Of a stretch of 64,000 bases of DNA, positions 45,943-56,418 are shown in pieces. The stretch is taken from contig NZ_LS483250.1 of NCBI RefSeq assembly GCF_900465055.1, positions 4,340,001 to 4,404,000 on the forward strand. The letters run 5' to 3'. Below the pieces are notes generated by a model, which did not search any database, had not been told where the DNA came from, and was given only the letters and a program-made list of their open reading frames with translations. Position 1 is the stretch's first letter. Each line of letters opens with the position of its first letter. This DNA is from Moritella yayanosii (GTDB taxonomy: Bacteria; Pseudomonadota; Gammaproteobacteria; Enterobacterales; Moritellaceae). Made by a program: the position numbers and the translations under genes.

Positions 45943-45979
45943 ATATATCCAAACGAGTCGGTAACCCGTTTGGATATAT
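45943..45979. terminator. Perfect 13-bp hairpin between azoR and rsuA
   Basis: ATATATCCAAACG pairs with CGTTTGGATATAT. Downstream of azoR on the minus strand; likely its terminator. Confidence 0.5.
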
Positions 45980-46082
45980 GGGCTGATTATCTGCCTTTTT
46001 CGTTATAAGCGCAAAGTATACTGAACAATAAATACCCCGTCAGACGTCGATAACGTGTCTTGACGTAGTTTGGGTATACTGA

Positions 46083-46682
46083 TTAAGCCGTGAGTAATTC
46101 GTTAATACGTGTATCTGCGTTGCTTAATACATCATCTGCCGAGTTCATTGCTACGCCTTCTGCAAAGATAAACTCGATTTCTGGTATACCGATAAACGTA
46201 AGTACTTGCTCTAACCACGGTGCTTGATTATCTGCAGGTGTGTTGGCATACAGTCCACCGCGGGTTGCGATCACATAAGTTTTTGGCATTTTCAGTAACG
46301 GTTTTGGACCTTCTGCTGTGTAGGTAAAGGTTTTACCTGCACGAGCGATGTGGTCAATCCAAGCTTTCAAGGTTGACGGTACACCAAAATTATACATAGG
46401 CACGGCGATAATTAAGATATCACTGTTACTGACTTCGTCAATTAATTGGTCTGATACTGCCGCTGCCGCTTGTTGTTCTATTGTGCGCTCTGCTTCGGGT
46501 GTGTGGAATGCACTGAAAATGGCGTCGGTTAAGTGTGGTACTTGCGATATATTGAGGTCGCGATAGGTGATTTGTTGCTGTTGAGCATTATCTACATCTA
46601 ATTTTTCGATTAGTTTTTTGGCAATCTTTGATGATGTTGAATTGCTGCCTTGTAGGCTACTGTCTATATGTAATACTTTCAT
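46083..46682 (-). CDS. azoR: FMN-dependent NADH-azoreductase
   Basis: 199 residues, flavodoxin-like. HIDSSLQGSNSTSSKIAKKL phosphate-binding loop, PMYNFGVPSTLKAWIDHIARAGKTFTY and the ATRGG loop for FMN, as in E. coli AzoR (201 residues). It reduces quinones and azo compounds. Divergent from a LysR regulator that probably controls it. Confidence 0.93.
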   Translation of the reverse strand: MKVLHIDSSLQGSNSTSSKIAKKLIEKLDVDNAQQQQITYRDLNISQVPHLTDAIFSAFHTPEAERTIEQQAAAAVSDQLIDEVSNSDILIIAVPMYNFGVPSTLKAWIDHIARAGKTFTYTAEGPKPLLKMPKTYVIATRGGLYANTPADNQAPWLEQVLTFIGIPEIEFIFAEGVAMNSADDVLSNADTRINELLTA

Positions 46683-46832
46683 TTGTCGCTTCCTCGCTTT
46701 ATGTTGTAGAGTAAGCTTACGGCAATTAAAAAATTAATTAACCGGGTAAATCAAATCTATATCATCGAAATTTTAGATGAATTGAAACAGCTATTCTTAA
46801 TTTTTAATTTTATATATGTGTTAAGGAGCATG

Positions 46833-47735
46833 ATGAAAGAGCCAACGGTGAGTTTAGAACAATGGTATATCTTTAAGATTGTGGTTGAGCAGGGCAGCTT
46901 TCAGGGCGCGGCAGATTACTTAATTAAAAGCCAAAGTTCGATTAGTTATGCGATCCAGAAACTGCAAGATAACCTGGGTGTGCGTTTGTTTGAACAACAG
47001 GGCCGTCGCGCGGTTGTCACCGATATGGGTAAGAAGATGTTGATCCAAGCGGATGAGTTGTTAATGCAAGCGGCAAGTATCGAGCAATTGGCGGGGGAGT
47101 ATAGTGCAGGCTGGGAGCCGTTGTTAAAAGTGATGACGACGCAACTTTTTCCACAGCAATTGTTAACTGACGTGCTGGTATTATTTGCGCAGCAATGCAC
47201 GGTGACTAGCATTGATTTTCAGCAAGGTACGTTATCAGGGGTGACGGACGCCGCGACGTATGGCACGGCAGATCTTATTATTAGCAGTCAAATACCCACT
47301 GGATTTACGGGAGAGAAATTGTGTCCTGCACAATTATCGCGTTTTGTTCATCATCAGCATCCGTTAGCCTTGTTAAATCGACCATTAACGCTGGCAGAAT
47401 TAAAGTCCCATGCCCAAATTGTGATGAGTGATTCGAGTTCGCTTCGCAGTGTCGATGCTGGTTGGCTAGGGTCGCAACAGCGTTGGACGGTGAATAATTT
47501 TCAGGAGTCGCTTAGCTTGGTTAAACAGAGGTTAGGACATGCGACGTTACCCGTTAACCGCATCCAAGATGAATTAGCTAATGGTGAGCTAGTGGAACTG
47601 ATCATCGAAGATCATGTGCGCCTTGATTTGTCGTTATACCTGGTATACGCCAATAAAAAAACCTTAGGCGTTGCAGGCTTGCTGTTTGCAAAACTATTAA
47701 AACAACAAGCCAAACAATATGTCATTGATATTTAG
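46833..47735 (+). CDS. LysR-family regulator
   Basis: 300 residues from the ATG at 46833 (AAGGAG 4 bases before it; an ATG at 46830 is too close, and the frame's 46782 start has no site). N-terminal helix-turn-helix (GSFQGAADYLIKSQSSISYAIQKLQDNLGVRLFEQQGR) and a substrate-binding effector domain. Divergent from azoR across about 150 bases, suggesting control of azoR in response to quinones or electrophiles (inferred). Confidence 0.88.
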   Translation: MKEPTVSLEQWYIFKIVVEQGSFQGAADYLIKSQSSISYAIQKLQDNLGVRLFEQQGRRAVVTDMGKKMLIQADELLMQAASIEQLAGEYSAGWEPLLKVMTTQLFPQQLLTDVLVLFAQQCTVTSIDFQQGTLSGVTDAATYGTADLIISSQIPTGFTGEKLCPAQLSRFVHHQHPLALLNRPLTLAELKSHAQIVMSDSSSLRSVDAGWLGSQQRWTVNNFQESLSLVKQRLGHATLPVNRIQDELANGELVELIIEDHVRLDLSLYLVYANKKTLGVAGLLFAKLLKQQAKQYVIDI

Positions 47736-47736
47736 C

Positions 47737-48348
47737 TCATGCTAAGTTGCGATACAGACTACTGGCGATCACCCACATAATACCACCGACGGTGATGTTG
47801 ATAATACGTTGTATTTTGGGTCGGTTGAGCCAGTTCGAAAACTTAGCTGCGCTAAAGGCGAGGCCATAAAACCATAAGGTTGAGGCTAAAATCGTCCCCG
47901 CAGTAAAAGCCAATCGGTTATCACCACTAAATTGATTACCGACACTGCCTAACACCACCACAGTATCTAAATACACATGCGGGTTAAGTAAGGTGACCGC
48001 CAGCGTTGCCATTACCACCATTTTACGGGATTTATGGGTGCCATCTAACTCAGTTTTTCCGTATTGATACTGCCAGGCACTGCGGAACGACATGGCGCCA
48101 TAAACCGATAAAAATACAATGCCACCCCAAGTGATAACCTGTAATAAGTCAGGGTTTAATGCCAACAAACTACCGGCACCAAACACACCAGCACTGATTA
48201 GCAAGGCATCACATAGAATACAGATACTGGCTGTTAACCAATGATGATTACGCTTGATCCCTTGATTTAAAATATACGCATTTTGCGCGCCGATAGGGAT
48301 GATCATACTGCCGCCAAGCAGTAGCCCTTGAATTGTTGCTGTTAGCAT
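47737..48348 (-). CDS. argO: LysE/ArgO-type arginine exporter
   Basis: 203 residues with about six helices and the LysE family start LLGGSMIIPIGAQNAYILNQGIKRNHH, and NPHVYLDTVVVLG in the second half. E. coli ArgO exports arginine (and canavanine). Divergent from argP, its known activator, as in enteric bacteria. Confidence 0.9.
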   Translation of the reverse strand: MLTATIQGLLLGGSMIIPIGAQNAYILNQGIKRNHHWLTASICILCDALLISAGVFGAGSLLALNPDLLQVITWGGIVFLSVYGAMSFRSAWQYQYGKTELDGTHKSRKMVVMATLAVTLLNPHVYLDTVVVLGSVGNQFSGDNRLAFTAGTILASTLWFYGLAFSAAKFSNWLNRPKIQRIINITVGGIMWVIASSLYRNLA

Positions 48349-48471
48349 AATAAACCTCTAGAAGATGAGCTTTGGAGATTACAAAAATTAACGAGATAAG
48401 TATAATTAATAATAATTATGATTGATAAGTTAAGCTTATGTGTCGTGCAAGATGACAAGAAGAGGGAAGAG

Positions 48472-49353
48472 ATGGTGGATTACAAATTACTCAATGCGTT
48501 ACAGGTGGTGATTGAACAGCAAAGCTTTGAACGTGCTGCGAATGTATTGTGTATTTCCCAACCCGCAGTGTCTCAGCGTATTAAGTTATTGGAAGAGTAT
48601 GTGGCGCAGCCTGTATTGATCCGTAGTCAACCGCTGGTGGCGACGGATATTGGTCAGCGTTTGTTAAAGCATTACAAACAAGTTCAGCATTTAGAAGCAG
48701 AATTACTACCCAGCATTAGCGCAACCTCGACAGATAAATCAGTAGTGATGGCGATTGCAGTGAATGCTGACAGTTTAGCAACCTGGTTTATCCCCGCACT
48801 CGCACCATTATTAAAACAATATCCCATTGAACTTAACTTACACATCATGGATGAAGCGAGAACATTGGAAAAAGTGAAAGCGGGGGAGGCATTTGGCGCG
48901 CTGAGTTTACAAAGCAAGCCCTTGCCGGGTTGTGAAGCGACGCTATTGGGTGAGCTTAATTATGCGCTGGTGGCAACACCTGAGTTCGTGCAGCAGTATC
49001 TACCACAGGGGATCACGCAGCAAGCTTTGCGTAAAGCACCTGCGGTTTCATTTGATCACAAAGACGATATGCACATTAAGTTTATCGAGCAGCATTTTAA
49101 TTTAGCGGGTGGCAGTTACCCTTGTCATATCGTGCGTTCATCAGAAGCGTTTGTCGCCATGGCCAATGCGGGGGTGGCTTACTGCTTGATCCCGGAATTA
49201 CAAATTGCAGATGAATTGATTTCTGGGAAATTGGTCAGAATAACAGAGACTCATTTAACCATACCACTTTACTGGCATCGTTGGATCCTGTTAAAAGGAT
49301 TATATAAACAAGTCTCAGAACAGATTATCGCGGCCGCTAAACAAACCATGTAG
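48472..49353 (+). CDS. argP: ArgP (IciA)-type LysR regulator
   Basis: 293 residues from ATG 48472 (GAGGGAAGAG upstream). VDYKLLNALQVVIEQQSFERAANVLCISQPAVSQRIKLLEE is the ArgP-type helix-turn-helix; the C-terminal half senses lysine/arginine in characterised members. It activates argO, which is divergent here. The presence of both argO/argP and an arginine-to-proline set in one window is a coherent arginine theme. Confidence 0.92.
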   Translation: MVDYKLLNALQVVIEQQSFERAANVLCISQPAVSQRIKLLEEYVAQPVLIRSQPLVATDIGQRLLKHYKQVQHLEAELLPSISATSTDKSVVMAIAVNADSLATWFIPALAPLLKQYPIELNLHIMDEARTLEKVKAGEAFGALSLQSKPLPGCEATLLGELNYALVATPEFVQQYLPQGITQQALRKAPAVSFDHKDDMHIKFIEQHFNLAGGSYPCHIVRSSEAFVAMANAGVAYCLIPELQIADELISGKLVRITETHLTIPLYWHRWILLKGLYKQVSEQIIAAAKQTM

Positions 49354-49415
49354 TGATACGATGGGGGGGGGGCGATAGCGTTAGTACAGGAGATTAGGTG
49401 TTAGTTTAACCTGTT

Positions 49416-49583
49416 TTAGCTTCGATTAAATACTTCGGCGGCATGACGAAAAATAGTACTAATTAGGTTGATGACGGCCTCGATAAGTTCTAGGCTGTTT
49501 TGCCCTGTCGCGTAGCCATATAAAACAATCAGCGCTAAAAATATAAAAAAAGGTGACATGGTTTTAATGAATAATTCAAACAT
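49416..49583 (-). CDS. Small membrane protein
   Basis: About 55 residues from ATG 49583 (GCGGAG before it). One or two hydrophobic helices (FIFLALIVLYGYATG and LIEAVINLISTIF). No family recognised; possible but unproven gene. A ten-base G run lies at 49363-49372 downstream. Confidence 0.4.
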   Translation of the reverse strand: MFELFIKTMSPFFIFLALIVLYGYATGQNSLELIEAVINLISTIFRHAAEVFNRS

Positions 49584-49782
49584 GGATAACTCCGCAAGTA
49601 AGTTATGTGGGTCGAACACTTCCATGTAAGTAAGCTGAAAGTATAATTGATATTCAAATATTCGCCCGTTTATTCATCTTTTATTCGTGAAGCGAATGAC
49701 TGACTATGCTCAATAACATAGTCAGTCAACAACATAACCAGTCAAATTTAGCGGTGAGGTTAACGTTGCATCGACGCTTTAA

Positions 49783-51237
49783 TTAACAGCCTGGGCCACA
49801 ATCCATGCAATGTTTAATCATATCAGGCCCTAGGTGTAGTTTGGCATTGAGATCACGTAATGCTGTTCTAACACCTTCTTCAATGACAGGGTGGTAGAAT
49901 GGCATGTCTAGCATTTCTGAAACTGTCATTTTTTGTTGATGTGCCCATGCTAATAAATGCGCTAAATGCTCTGCATCTGGGCCTATCATTTCAGCGCCTA
50001 AGAACCGACCTGTACCGTGTTCAGCATAAACATGCAGTAATCCCTTGTTACGTAGCATTACACGTGAGCGACCTTGGTTTTCGAACGACACACTACCGGT
50101 TTCAAAACAACCACAATTACCTAAACGTGCAATGATCTGTTTATAGGTTTCACCGACCATGGCAATTTGCGGGTCTGTAAATACGGCTGAAATAACGCTG
50201 CGGCGCAGACCCGCTCTAATTTGTGGGAAACGACCCGCGTTATCACCGGCAATCCGTGCTTGGTCAGCCGCTTCGTGCAACAGCGGGATCTGGTTACTGG
50301 CATCACCAGAAATAAAGATATTTTCTACCGATGTTTGCATGGTGTAATAATCAGCTGTGGGTACACCACGTTCATCTAATTCTAGCGTGGTATTCTGCAG
50401 ACCTATTTTATCTACATTTGGACGGCGACCAGTCGCAGCAAGTACGTATTCAACATTAACGGTTTGCAGTGCTTGTTTATCATCGAGGTATTTAATTTCG
50501 ACATGATCACCCTGACGCTTCATGCTTTCTATTTTTACGTCTGCATCAAGGTAGAATTCTTCGTTAAATGTTTTGTTCGCATACGCCATTACTGTCGGGT
50601 CGGTTAATGGACCGACTTGACCACCTAAACCGAACATAATAACCTCAACACCTAAGCGTTTAAGTGATTGACCGAGCTCTAAACCAATAACGCCGGGACC
50701 AAATACCGCGATTGATTTTGGTAAATCATCCCAGTCAAAGACATCATCATTGATCACTAGGCGATCGCCTAACTCATTCCATACTGCTGGATAAGCAGGA
50801 CGTGATCCTGTGGCGATCACAATACGTTTGGCGTTAATTTGGGTGTGGTCATCGACGAGTAACGTATTGTTGTTTAAAAATTTTGCGTAGCCAGACACTT
50901 TATCGTGCTCTGGGATCTCGTCAACGCCTTCTAAAACAAAGCCAACAAAACGGTCGCGTTCTCGCTTAATTCGCGCCATCACTTCGACACCGTTAATGAT
51001 CGTTTCACCCTGTGGGTGGATACCAAAACTGGGCGCTTTTTTAATTTGGTGGACACTTTCTGCCGCGGCGATAAGCAGTTTTGATGGCATACAACCAACC
51101 CGCGCACAGGTAGTGCCATATGGACCACCTTCGATGATTACGACACTTTCTGAATGTGCTTTTGCTGCGCGGTATGCGCCAAGTCCTGCTGTACCACCAC
51201 CAATAACTGCTACATCTACATTTATCATCTTCATCAT
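49783..51237 (-). CDS. Dihydrolipoamide-dehydrogenase-like flavoprotein
   Basis: 484 residues. FAD-binding GGGTAGLGAYRAAK, redox disulfide TCARVGCMPSK, NAD-binding GPGVIGLELGQ, the GDAS FAD motif and the C-terminal HxxxxE dyad (MPFYHPVIEEGV). The C-terminus ends with extra cysteines (CMDCGPGC), not usual in Lpd. It stands alone without 2-oxoacid dehydrogenase genes, so its partner may be something other than the pyruvate complex. The start MMKMINVD leaves room for use of the second or third Met. Confidence 0.88.
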   Translation of the reverse strand: MMKMINVDVAVIGGGTAGLGAYRAAKAHSESVVIIEGGPYGTTCARVGCMPSKLLIAAAESVHQIKKAPSFGIHPQGETIINGVEVMARIKRERDRFVGFVLEGVDEIPEHDKVSGYAKFLNNNTLLVDDHTQINAKRIVIATGSRPAYPAVWNELGDRLVINDDVFDWDDLPKSIAVFGPGVIGLELGQSLKRLGVEVIMFGLGGQVGPLTDPTVMAYANKTFNEEFYLDADVKIESMKRQGDHVEIKYLDDKQALQTVNVEYVLAATGRRPNVDKIGLQNTTLELDERGVPTADYYTMQTSVENIFISGDASNQIPLLHEAADQARIAGDNAGRFPQIRAGLRRSVISAVFTDPQIAMVGETYKQIIARLGNCGCFETGSVSFENQGRSRVMLRNKGLLHVYAEHGTGRFLGAEMIGPDAEHLAHLLAWAHQQKMTVSEMLDMPFYHPVIEEGVRTALRDLNAKLHLGPDMIKHCMDCGPGC

Positions 51238-51715
51238 TTAGTCCTAGAAAGCGTATGGCGAAAACGGGTGTCGTTTGTCGCGCTTATTTTAGTGAAAATT
51301 TGGGCACGAAGTAGATACCTCGTGTTGATGCCGCTATTATGCACAATAAAGTTAGATAGCTATAATCGATTAAAGTTAATTATTTGATAGGTTGTAGCTA
51401 TTAACTTGTTGTGTGAGTTTCATCAATGCCATTTGCTAAAACTATCGGATAAATATAGATATTCGTTATTAATCGTAGCTATATGAAAGATAAATCGTTG
51501 CTTTTAATTTCGTTTACTTTTGTTTTTTCGTTTAAAGCTTGAAAGTAATTTTTTAAACTGATAATGTAAGTCTATCGTTCATTACTCTTCCGTTATCTGA
51601 ATGTCTTCATATACGGTGGCATAATGAAAGTAATGAACAACCAAATTATGTTGAATGTACCGTACACATTTAGCGATCCTATATAGTGGTAATCAGTTTT
51701 ATTGGAGAGAGTTTA
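51238..51715. other. Intergenic region, no gene seen
   Basis: AT-rich, about 480 bases. Divergent promoters for the flavoprotein and isomerase genes are expected here. No RNA gene is recognised. Confidence 0.4.
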
Positions 51716-52354
51716 ATGAAAATCGCACTGATGATGGAAAACAGCCAAGCACCTAAAAATGCAACGGTACTCAATGAATTAACAGCGGTTGCTTCTGAAA
51801 AGAATTATTCTGTTTTTAACGTAGGTATGTCAGATGAAAATGATCATCACCTTACTTATGTTCACCTTGGTATCATGGCGAGTATTCTAATCAACTCTAA
51901 AGCTGTTGATTTTATTGTGACTGGTTGTGGTACAGGTCAAGGGGCGATGATGTCACTAAACTTACACCCTGGTGTTATTTGTGGTTACTGTCTCGATCCT
52001 GCTGACGCGTTCTTATTTTCACAAATTAATAATGGTAATGCATTATCTTTAGCCTATGCAAAAGGCTTTGGTTGGGGGGCTGAATTAAACGTTCGCTATA
52101 TTTTTGAAAAAGCATTTACGGGTGTGAAAGGTGAAGGTTACCCAATCGAGCGTAAAGCGCCACAAGTTGAAAACGCAGGTATCTTAAGTCAAGTGAAAGC
52201 GGCCGTAACAAAAGAAAATTATCTCGATACATTGCGCGCTATTGACCCTACATTGATTAAAACAGCAGTCACGGGCGAGCGTTTCCAACAATGTTTCTTT
52301 GATAACTGTCAAGATCAAGAAATTGAAGCCTTTGTACGCGAAATCCTAGCGTAG
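51716..52354 (+). CDS. RpiB/LacAB-family sugar-phosphate isomerase
   Basis: 212 residues from ATG 51716 (GGAGAGAG upstream). RpiB-like core: ALMMENSQAP, the DENDHHLTYVHLG helix, VTGCGTGQGAMMSLNLHPGVICGYC with the conserved CGTG and an active-site Cys, then NGNALSLAYAKGFG. The family includes ribose-5-phosphate and galactose-6-phosphate isomerases. The C-terminal ~70 residues are longer than in RpiB. Substrate unknown. Confidence 0.85.
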   Translation: MKIALMMENSQAPKNATVLNELTAVASEKNYSVFNVGMSDENDHHLTYVHLGIMASILINSKAVDFIVTGCGTGQGAMMSLNLHPGVICGYCLDPADAFLFSQINNGNALSLAYAKGFGWGAELNVRYIFEKAFTGVKGEGYPIERKAPQVENAGILSQVKAAVTKENYLDTLRAIDPTLIKTAVTGERFQQCFFDNCQDQEIEAFVREILA

Positions 52355-52569
52355 TTTTAGCTATTCCAAGGTATGGTACTGCTATGATAAGGATATTGTA
52401 GTAGTGCTGTTTTATCATCTTTGACGTAAAACCCCGTCATTTATGTCGGGAATGTAAGTCGTTATTGCGAAGCAATAAGCGCTCTGGCCTTTATTCTGTT
52501 GACATACAAAGTGACAAGGTCTAAATTTAGAACTTGATACTGGAATTACATACAGTCAAATAGGGTGTT

Positions 52570-53670
52570 ATGTTGAAGTTAATCGCGTACAAATACAGAT
52601 TTTACCCGAATAACGAGCAAGCAGTCATGCTTTCTCAGACATTTGGCTGTGTACGTGTCGCCTATAATTCAGCATTGGCGTTTTCTAAAGAGCAGCATGA
52701 ACTAGGCAATAAAACCAATTATAACGATTGGAGTAAGAACCTCACTCAGCTTAAAAAGAACCCCGATTTTTTGTGGCTGAAAGACGTATCAAGCGTGCCC
52801 TTACAACAGGCGTTAAAACACCTTAACAACGGTTTTCAGTCCTTTTTTAAGTCAGGGTTTGGTTACCCTAAATTTAAATCAAAGCATAATTATCAATCAG
52901 CCAGTTACATGAGTAACGGGTTCAAATGGGATGCAGATAAACAATCATTATTACTCGCTAAAATGAAGCAACCGCTTAAAATAAAGTGGTCGCGCTACTT
53001 CACTGGAAAACCAAGTTCACTTACCGTATCCAAGACTAAATCAGGTAAGTATTTTGTTTCAATATTAGTGAAAGAAGCGATAAAACAGCTGCCGATTGTT
53101 AATAAAACGGTCGGTGTCGATGTTGGCATTAAAGATTTAGCGATCTGCTCGGATGGCGTTAAATTTAACAACCCGCGCTTAACAAATCGATATGCCCAAA
53201 AACTCGCTAAGGCTTCACGAAAATTAGCGAAAAGAAAAAAAGGCTCTCGCAATTTCAAAAAGCAAAAGCTTGTTATTGCTAAGATCCACGAAAAGATAGC
53301 GAATTCCCGTAGAGACTTTACGCATAAAATGACGTCGACACTTATAAACGAAAACCAAGTGATAGGGATCGAGTCATTGAAAGTCAAAAATATGGTGAAA
53401 AATCGCAAGTTGGCAAAGCATCTCCATGATGCTAATTTCGGTGAAATAGCAAGGCAGTTAGAATATAAGGCTGATTGGTACGGGCGTAAATTATCAGCTA
53501 TTAGCCAGTGGTTTCCTTCGTCTAAAATGTGCAGCGAGTGTGGTGCGTTATACGCTGGGCAGTGGTCATTAGCGATCAGGACGTGGACTTGCGCATGCGG
53601 CGCTGTTCACGATAGAGATCATAATGCTGCTATCAATATCCATAAAGAGGGATTAAGACTAGCAGCTTAA
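52570..53670 (+). CDS. tnpB: IS605-family RNA-guided nuclease TnpB
   Basis: 366 residues, intact. N-terminal helix-turn-helix OrfB domain (YKYRFYPNNEQAVMLSQTFGCVRVAYN), RuvC-I Asp near 184 (VGVDVGIKDLAI), RuvC-II Glu near 268 (IGIESLKVKN), zinc finger CSECG...CACG and Ruv[14 protein letters not shown] near 348-356. TnpB proteins cut DNA guided by an RNA made from the 3' end of their own gene and the element's right end. No tnpA is present, so it is an IS1341-like solo element. It lies directly after the torA 3' end, in the opposite orientation. Confidence 0.93.
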   Translation: MLKLIAYKYRFYPNNEQAVMLSQTFGCVRVAYNSALAFSKEQHELGNKTNYNDWSKNLTQLKKNPDFLWLKDVSSVPLQQALKHLNNGFQSFFKSGFGYPKFKSKHNYQSASYMSNGFKWDADKQSLLLAKMKQPLKIKWSRYFTGKPSSLTVSKTKSGKYFVSILVKEAIKQLPIVNKTVGVDVGIKDLAICSDGVKFNNPRLTNRYAQKLAKASRKLAKRKKGSRNFKKQKLVIAKIHEKIANSRRDFTHKMTSTLINENQVIGIESLKVKNMVKNRKLAKHLHDANFGEIARQLEYKADWYGRKLSAISQWFPSSKMCSECGALYAGQWSLAIRTWTCACGAVHDRDHNAAINIHKEGLRLAA

Positions 53671-53805
53671 ATAATTTGTGGCGGTAGGTAGTACCGACAC
53701 GTTAAATGCTTGTAAGAGGTTTTAGAAGACTAACGCAATTTAATATTGCAATGCCTAAACCGTAGACGACAAGAATCCCCTTGCTTTAGCTAGGGGGTAC
53801 TTCAA
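53560..53805 (+). ncRNA. Predicted omega RNA region and right end of the TnpB element
   Basis: By analogy with characterised TnpB systems, the guide RNA covers the 3' end of the gene and the right end. A hairpin around ATCCCCTTGCTTTAGCTAGG (53775-53797) and TACTTCAA mark the right end. The guide would start at about 53806 (TTTTTCACTGTTATAAGC). The same hairpin is conserved in the relic at 29436-29480. Confidence 0.6.
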
Positions 53806-53886
53806 TTTTTCACTGTTATAAGCATCAATAAAGATGAGCAATTTGGTTGCTAAACGACTCGCTCACCTCTTCTTCAAGGGGTTAAA

Positions 53887-56334
53887 TTATGCGCCTTGTG
53901 GTGGTGTAAACGCGGTTAAACTTGGTGCTTTACCTGTGTATTTTTCAATTTTCACTAGTGATGAATTAGCCGCACAACCATTGGCTAGCTGTGATGTCGG
54001 AATATCATTAGTCAACACGTTTGGATTACCATTTTTACAGATACCATTTGGTTTATCTAAATCCAGCCAAGCCCCTTCATGGATACAAACAGAACCTTGT
54101 TTGATAATATTGGCGACTAAAGCGCCAACTAATACTTCACCACGATGATTAAAAGCGCGTACTAAATCACCATGTTTGATCCCGCGTGCGGCGGCGTCTG
54201 CAGGGTGTATGGTGATCGGCTCACGATTAGCAATCGCATAGAGTTCACGTAGTTTTGCATAATTTAACTGACTGTGTAAACGATGTGCAGCATGTGATGT
54301 CATTAACTGTAATTCACCTTCTTTAGCGCTACCTACCCATTCGGTTGGTGCTAACCATGTTGGGTGAGCAGGGCAATCTTGATAGCCGTAACCTTCGATG
54401 GTTTTAGAGAAGATCTCTATTTTACCACTTGGTGTACCTAACGGGTTCATGATCGGATCTTTACGGAATGCGGCATGACGAACAAATTTAGTGTTCTTTT
54501 TATTCACTTTCATTTCAATAAGTTCGTTTTTCTTCCAGAATGAACCAAACTTAGGCATATATACACGTGCTTTTACTGCGCCTTTTTGTGCTTGTGTATA
54601 GAAACCTTTCAGCCAATCCATTTCTGACTTACCTTCAGTAAATACGTCACGGCCACCGGGTTTAATTAATTCAGCCATATCTGCAAATACGTCAAAATCA
54701 TTACGAGCTTCAAATTGTGGTTTAACCACCTGCTTCATCGGAATCAGATGTTGATTGCTGTAGTCACCTGTCATGGTAAGATCATTACGTTCGAAAGAAG
54801 TAGTGATCGGCAAGACGATATCTGCGTGTTTTGCCGCAGCTGTCCAATAGGGTTCTGAGATCACGATCATTTCAGGCTTTTGCCAAGCTTTAATCAGACG
54901 ATTAACGTCTTGATGATGGGTGAAGTTACCGCCGCCTGCCCACCAGATCATTTTGATATCAGGAAAACTCAGTTCATGGCCATTATGTTGGTATTTTTTA
55001 TTTGGCGATTCTAAGGCTTCGACAATGCGAGCAACAGGGAGGCTATTTACTGCTCCAGATACCGCCCAATCATTACCTGCTGATGAACCACCGCCGAGAG
55101 TGGATGAAATTGCAGGAAGTATGCCACCGTTACGAGTCGGGTTGCCACCATTAGAATAATGGTAAGATAAACCAAAACCACCCCCTTCTAGACCTATTTG
55201 ACCAAGCATAGCGGCGAGTGTTGCCATCATCCAGTGCTTTTGCTCACCATACTGCTGGCGCTGCATACCCCAGCCGCCCATCAGCATAGTACGGTTTTGA
55301 CTGAATATATTTGCTAATGCTTCGAGTTGTTTAACGGATACGCCGCAGATATTCTCTGCCCAAGCTGCCGTTTTAGCAACACCATCTTTTTTACCTAATA
55401 AATATTCTTCAAATTTATCATACCCAAACGTATATTTAGTTAAGAAGTCTACATCATGTTGTTTTTTAGAGACTAAGGTATGGGCGATACCCAGCATCAT
55501 TGCCACGTCAGTACCGGGATGAGGGGCAACCCACAGTGCTTTATCCCCAAAGAACTCAATGGTTTCTGATTTCATCGGGTCGATAGCGATAATAGTTTTA
55601 CCTGATTTTTTCAGTTTGTGGAAGAATTCTAATCCCGATTCATCTGTTGAGCTCCAAGCAATTTTAAGGGTGTTTAATGGGTTGATACCCCACATAACCA
55701 CCACATCACTGTGCTCTAAAATAACAGGGTGGGTTGTCTGTTGCTCATACACTTCAATTGAGCCCATTACGTGCGGCATAATAACTTGTGCCGCACCTGT
55801 TGAATAATCTCCTAAATGACCTGAGTAACCGCCAGCCATACTCATGTAGCGTTGTAGTAATGTTTGGGCTTTGTGTAACACGCCACTTGAACGCCAGCCA
55901 TATGAACCAGCAAAAATTGCAGCTGGGCCATGTTCGTTACGAATTCGAGATTGTTGCTCGTGGATCAATTGATATGCTTTGTCCCAAGATACGCGAACAA
56001 ATTCATCGTTACCACGTTTACCATCTGGTTTACCTGGTGTTGCTAAGAAGCCTTTACGTACCATAGGGTATTTGATACGGGCTTGAGTATGGACTTGGTC
56101 GGCAGCCGTTGTTTGCAAGCTGTTAGGCACTGTTTTTGCTAGTGCGCCTTTGGATGAAACAATGCGGCCATCTTTCGTTTTAACTTGCATTGCTCCCCAG
56201 CGACCTGCAGTCAGGATCGGAGAGTCTTTGCCTTTTGCTGCAAATGCGGGCAGCGGTGTTACTGACGTAATCGCTGCAGCACCAGTTGTTAATACTGCGC
56301 TTTTGAGAAATCCACGACGAGAAAATCCAGTCAT
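53887..56334 (-). CDS. torA: TMAO/S-oxide reductase (TorA-like molybdoenzyme)
   Basis: 815 residues from the ATG at 56334 (AAGGAATAG before it). Twin-arginine signal SRRGFLK ending near AFAAKG, so export is via Tat after cofactor loading. DMSO-reductase family landmarks: [16 protein letters not shown], the Mo ligand Ser in [30 protein letters not shown] and the molybdopterin dinucleotide-binding C-terminal domain. It reduces trimethylamine N-oxide in the periplasm for anaerobic respiration. It is paired with the cytochrome gene upstream. No torD, torR or torS is in the window. Confidence 0.93.
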   Translation of the reverse strand: MTGFSRRGFLKSAVLTTGAAAITSVTPLPAFAAKGKDSPILTAGRWGAMQVKTKDGRIVSSKGALAKTVPNSLQTTAADQVHTQARIKYPMVRKGFLATPGKPDGKRGNDEFVRVSWDKAYQLIHEQQSRIRNEHGPAAIFAGSYGWRSSGVLHKAQTLLQRYMSMAGGYSGHLGDYSTGAAQVIMPHVMGSIEVYEQQTTHPVILEHSDVVVMWGINPLNTLKIAWSSTDESGLEFFHKLKKSGKTIIAIDPMKSETIEFFGDKALWVAPHPGTDVAMMLGIAHTLVSKKQHDVDFLTKYTFGYDKFEEYLLGKKDGVAKTAAWAENICGVSVKQLEALANIFSQNRTMLMGGWGMQRQQYGEQKHWMMATLAAMLGQIGLEGGGFGLSYHYSNGGNPTRNGGILPAISSTLGGGSSAGNDWAVSGAVNSLPVARIVEALESPNKKYQHNGHELSFPDIKMIWWAGGGNFTHHQDVNRLIKAWQKPEMIVISEPYWTAAAKHADIVLPITTSFERNDLTMTGDYSNQHLIPMKQVVKPQFEARNDFDVFADMAELIKPGGRDVFTEGKSEMDWLKGFYTQAQKGAVKARVYMPKFGSFWKKNELIEMKVNKKNTKFVRHAAFRKDPIMNPLGTPSGKIEIFSKTIEGYGYQDCPAHPTWLAPTEWVGSAKEGELQLMTSHAAHRLHSQLNYAKLRELYAIANREPITIHPADAAARGIKHGDLVRAFNHRGEVLVGALVANIIKQGSVCIHEGAWLDLDKPNGICKNGNPNVLTNDIPTSQLANGCAANSSLVKIEKYTGKAPSLTAFTPPQGA

Positions 56335-56418
56335 AATTCTATTCCTTATCATTATATTTGACGTAATAATTTTCGAAAATAGACAACCAACAATCACTTG
56401 ATGTATTGGCGATATAAA

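Noticed and set aside
49363-49372. Ten-G run as a phase-variable switch
   Set aside because: It lies between genes, not in a coding frame or at a visible promoter spacer.
52570-53670. Cas12-type CRISPR nuclease
   Set aside because: The size (366 residues) and sequence are those of transposon TnpB, and there is no repeat array in the window.
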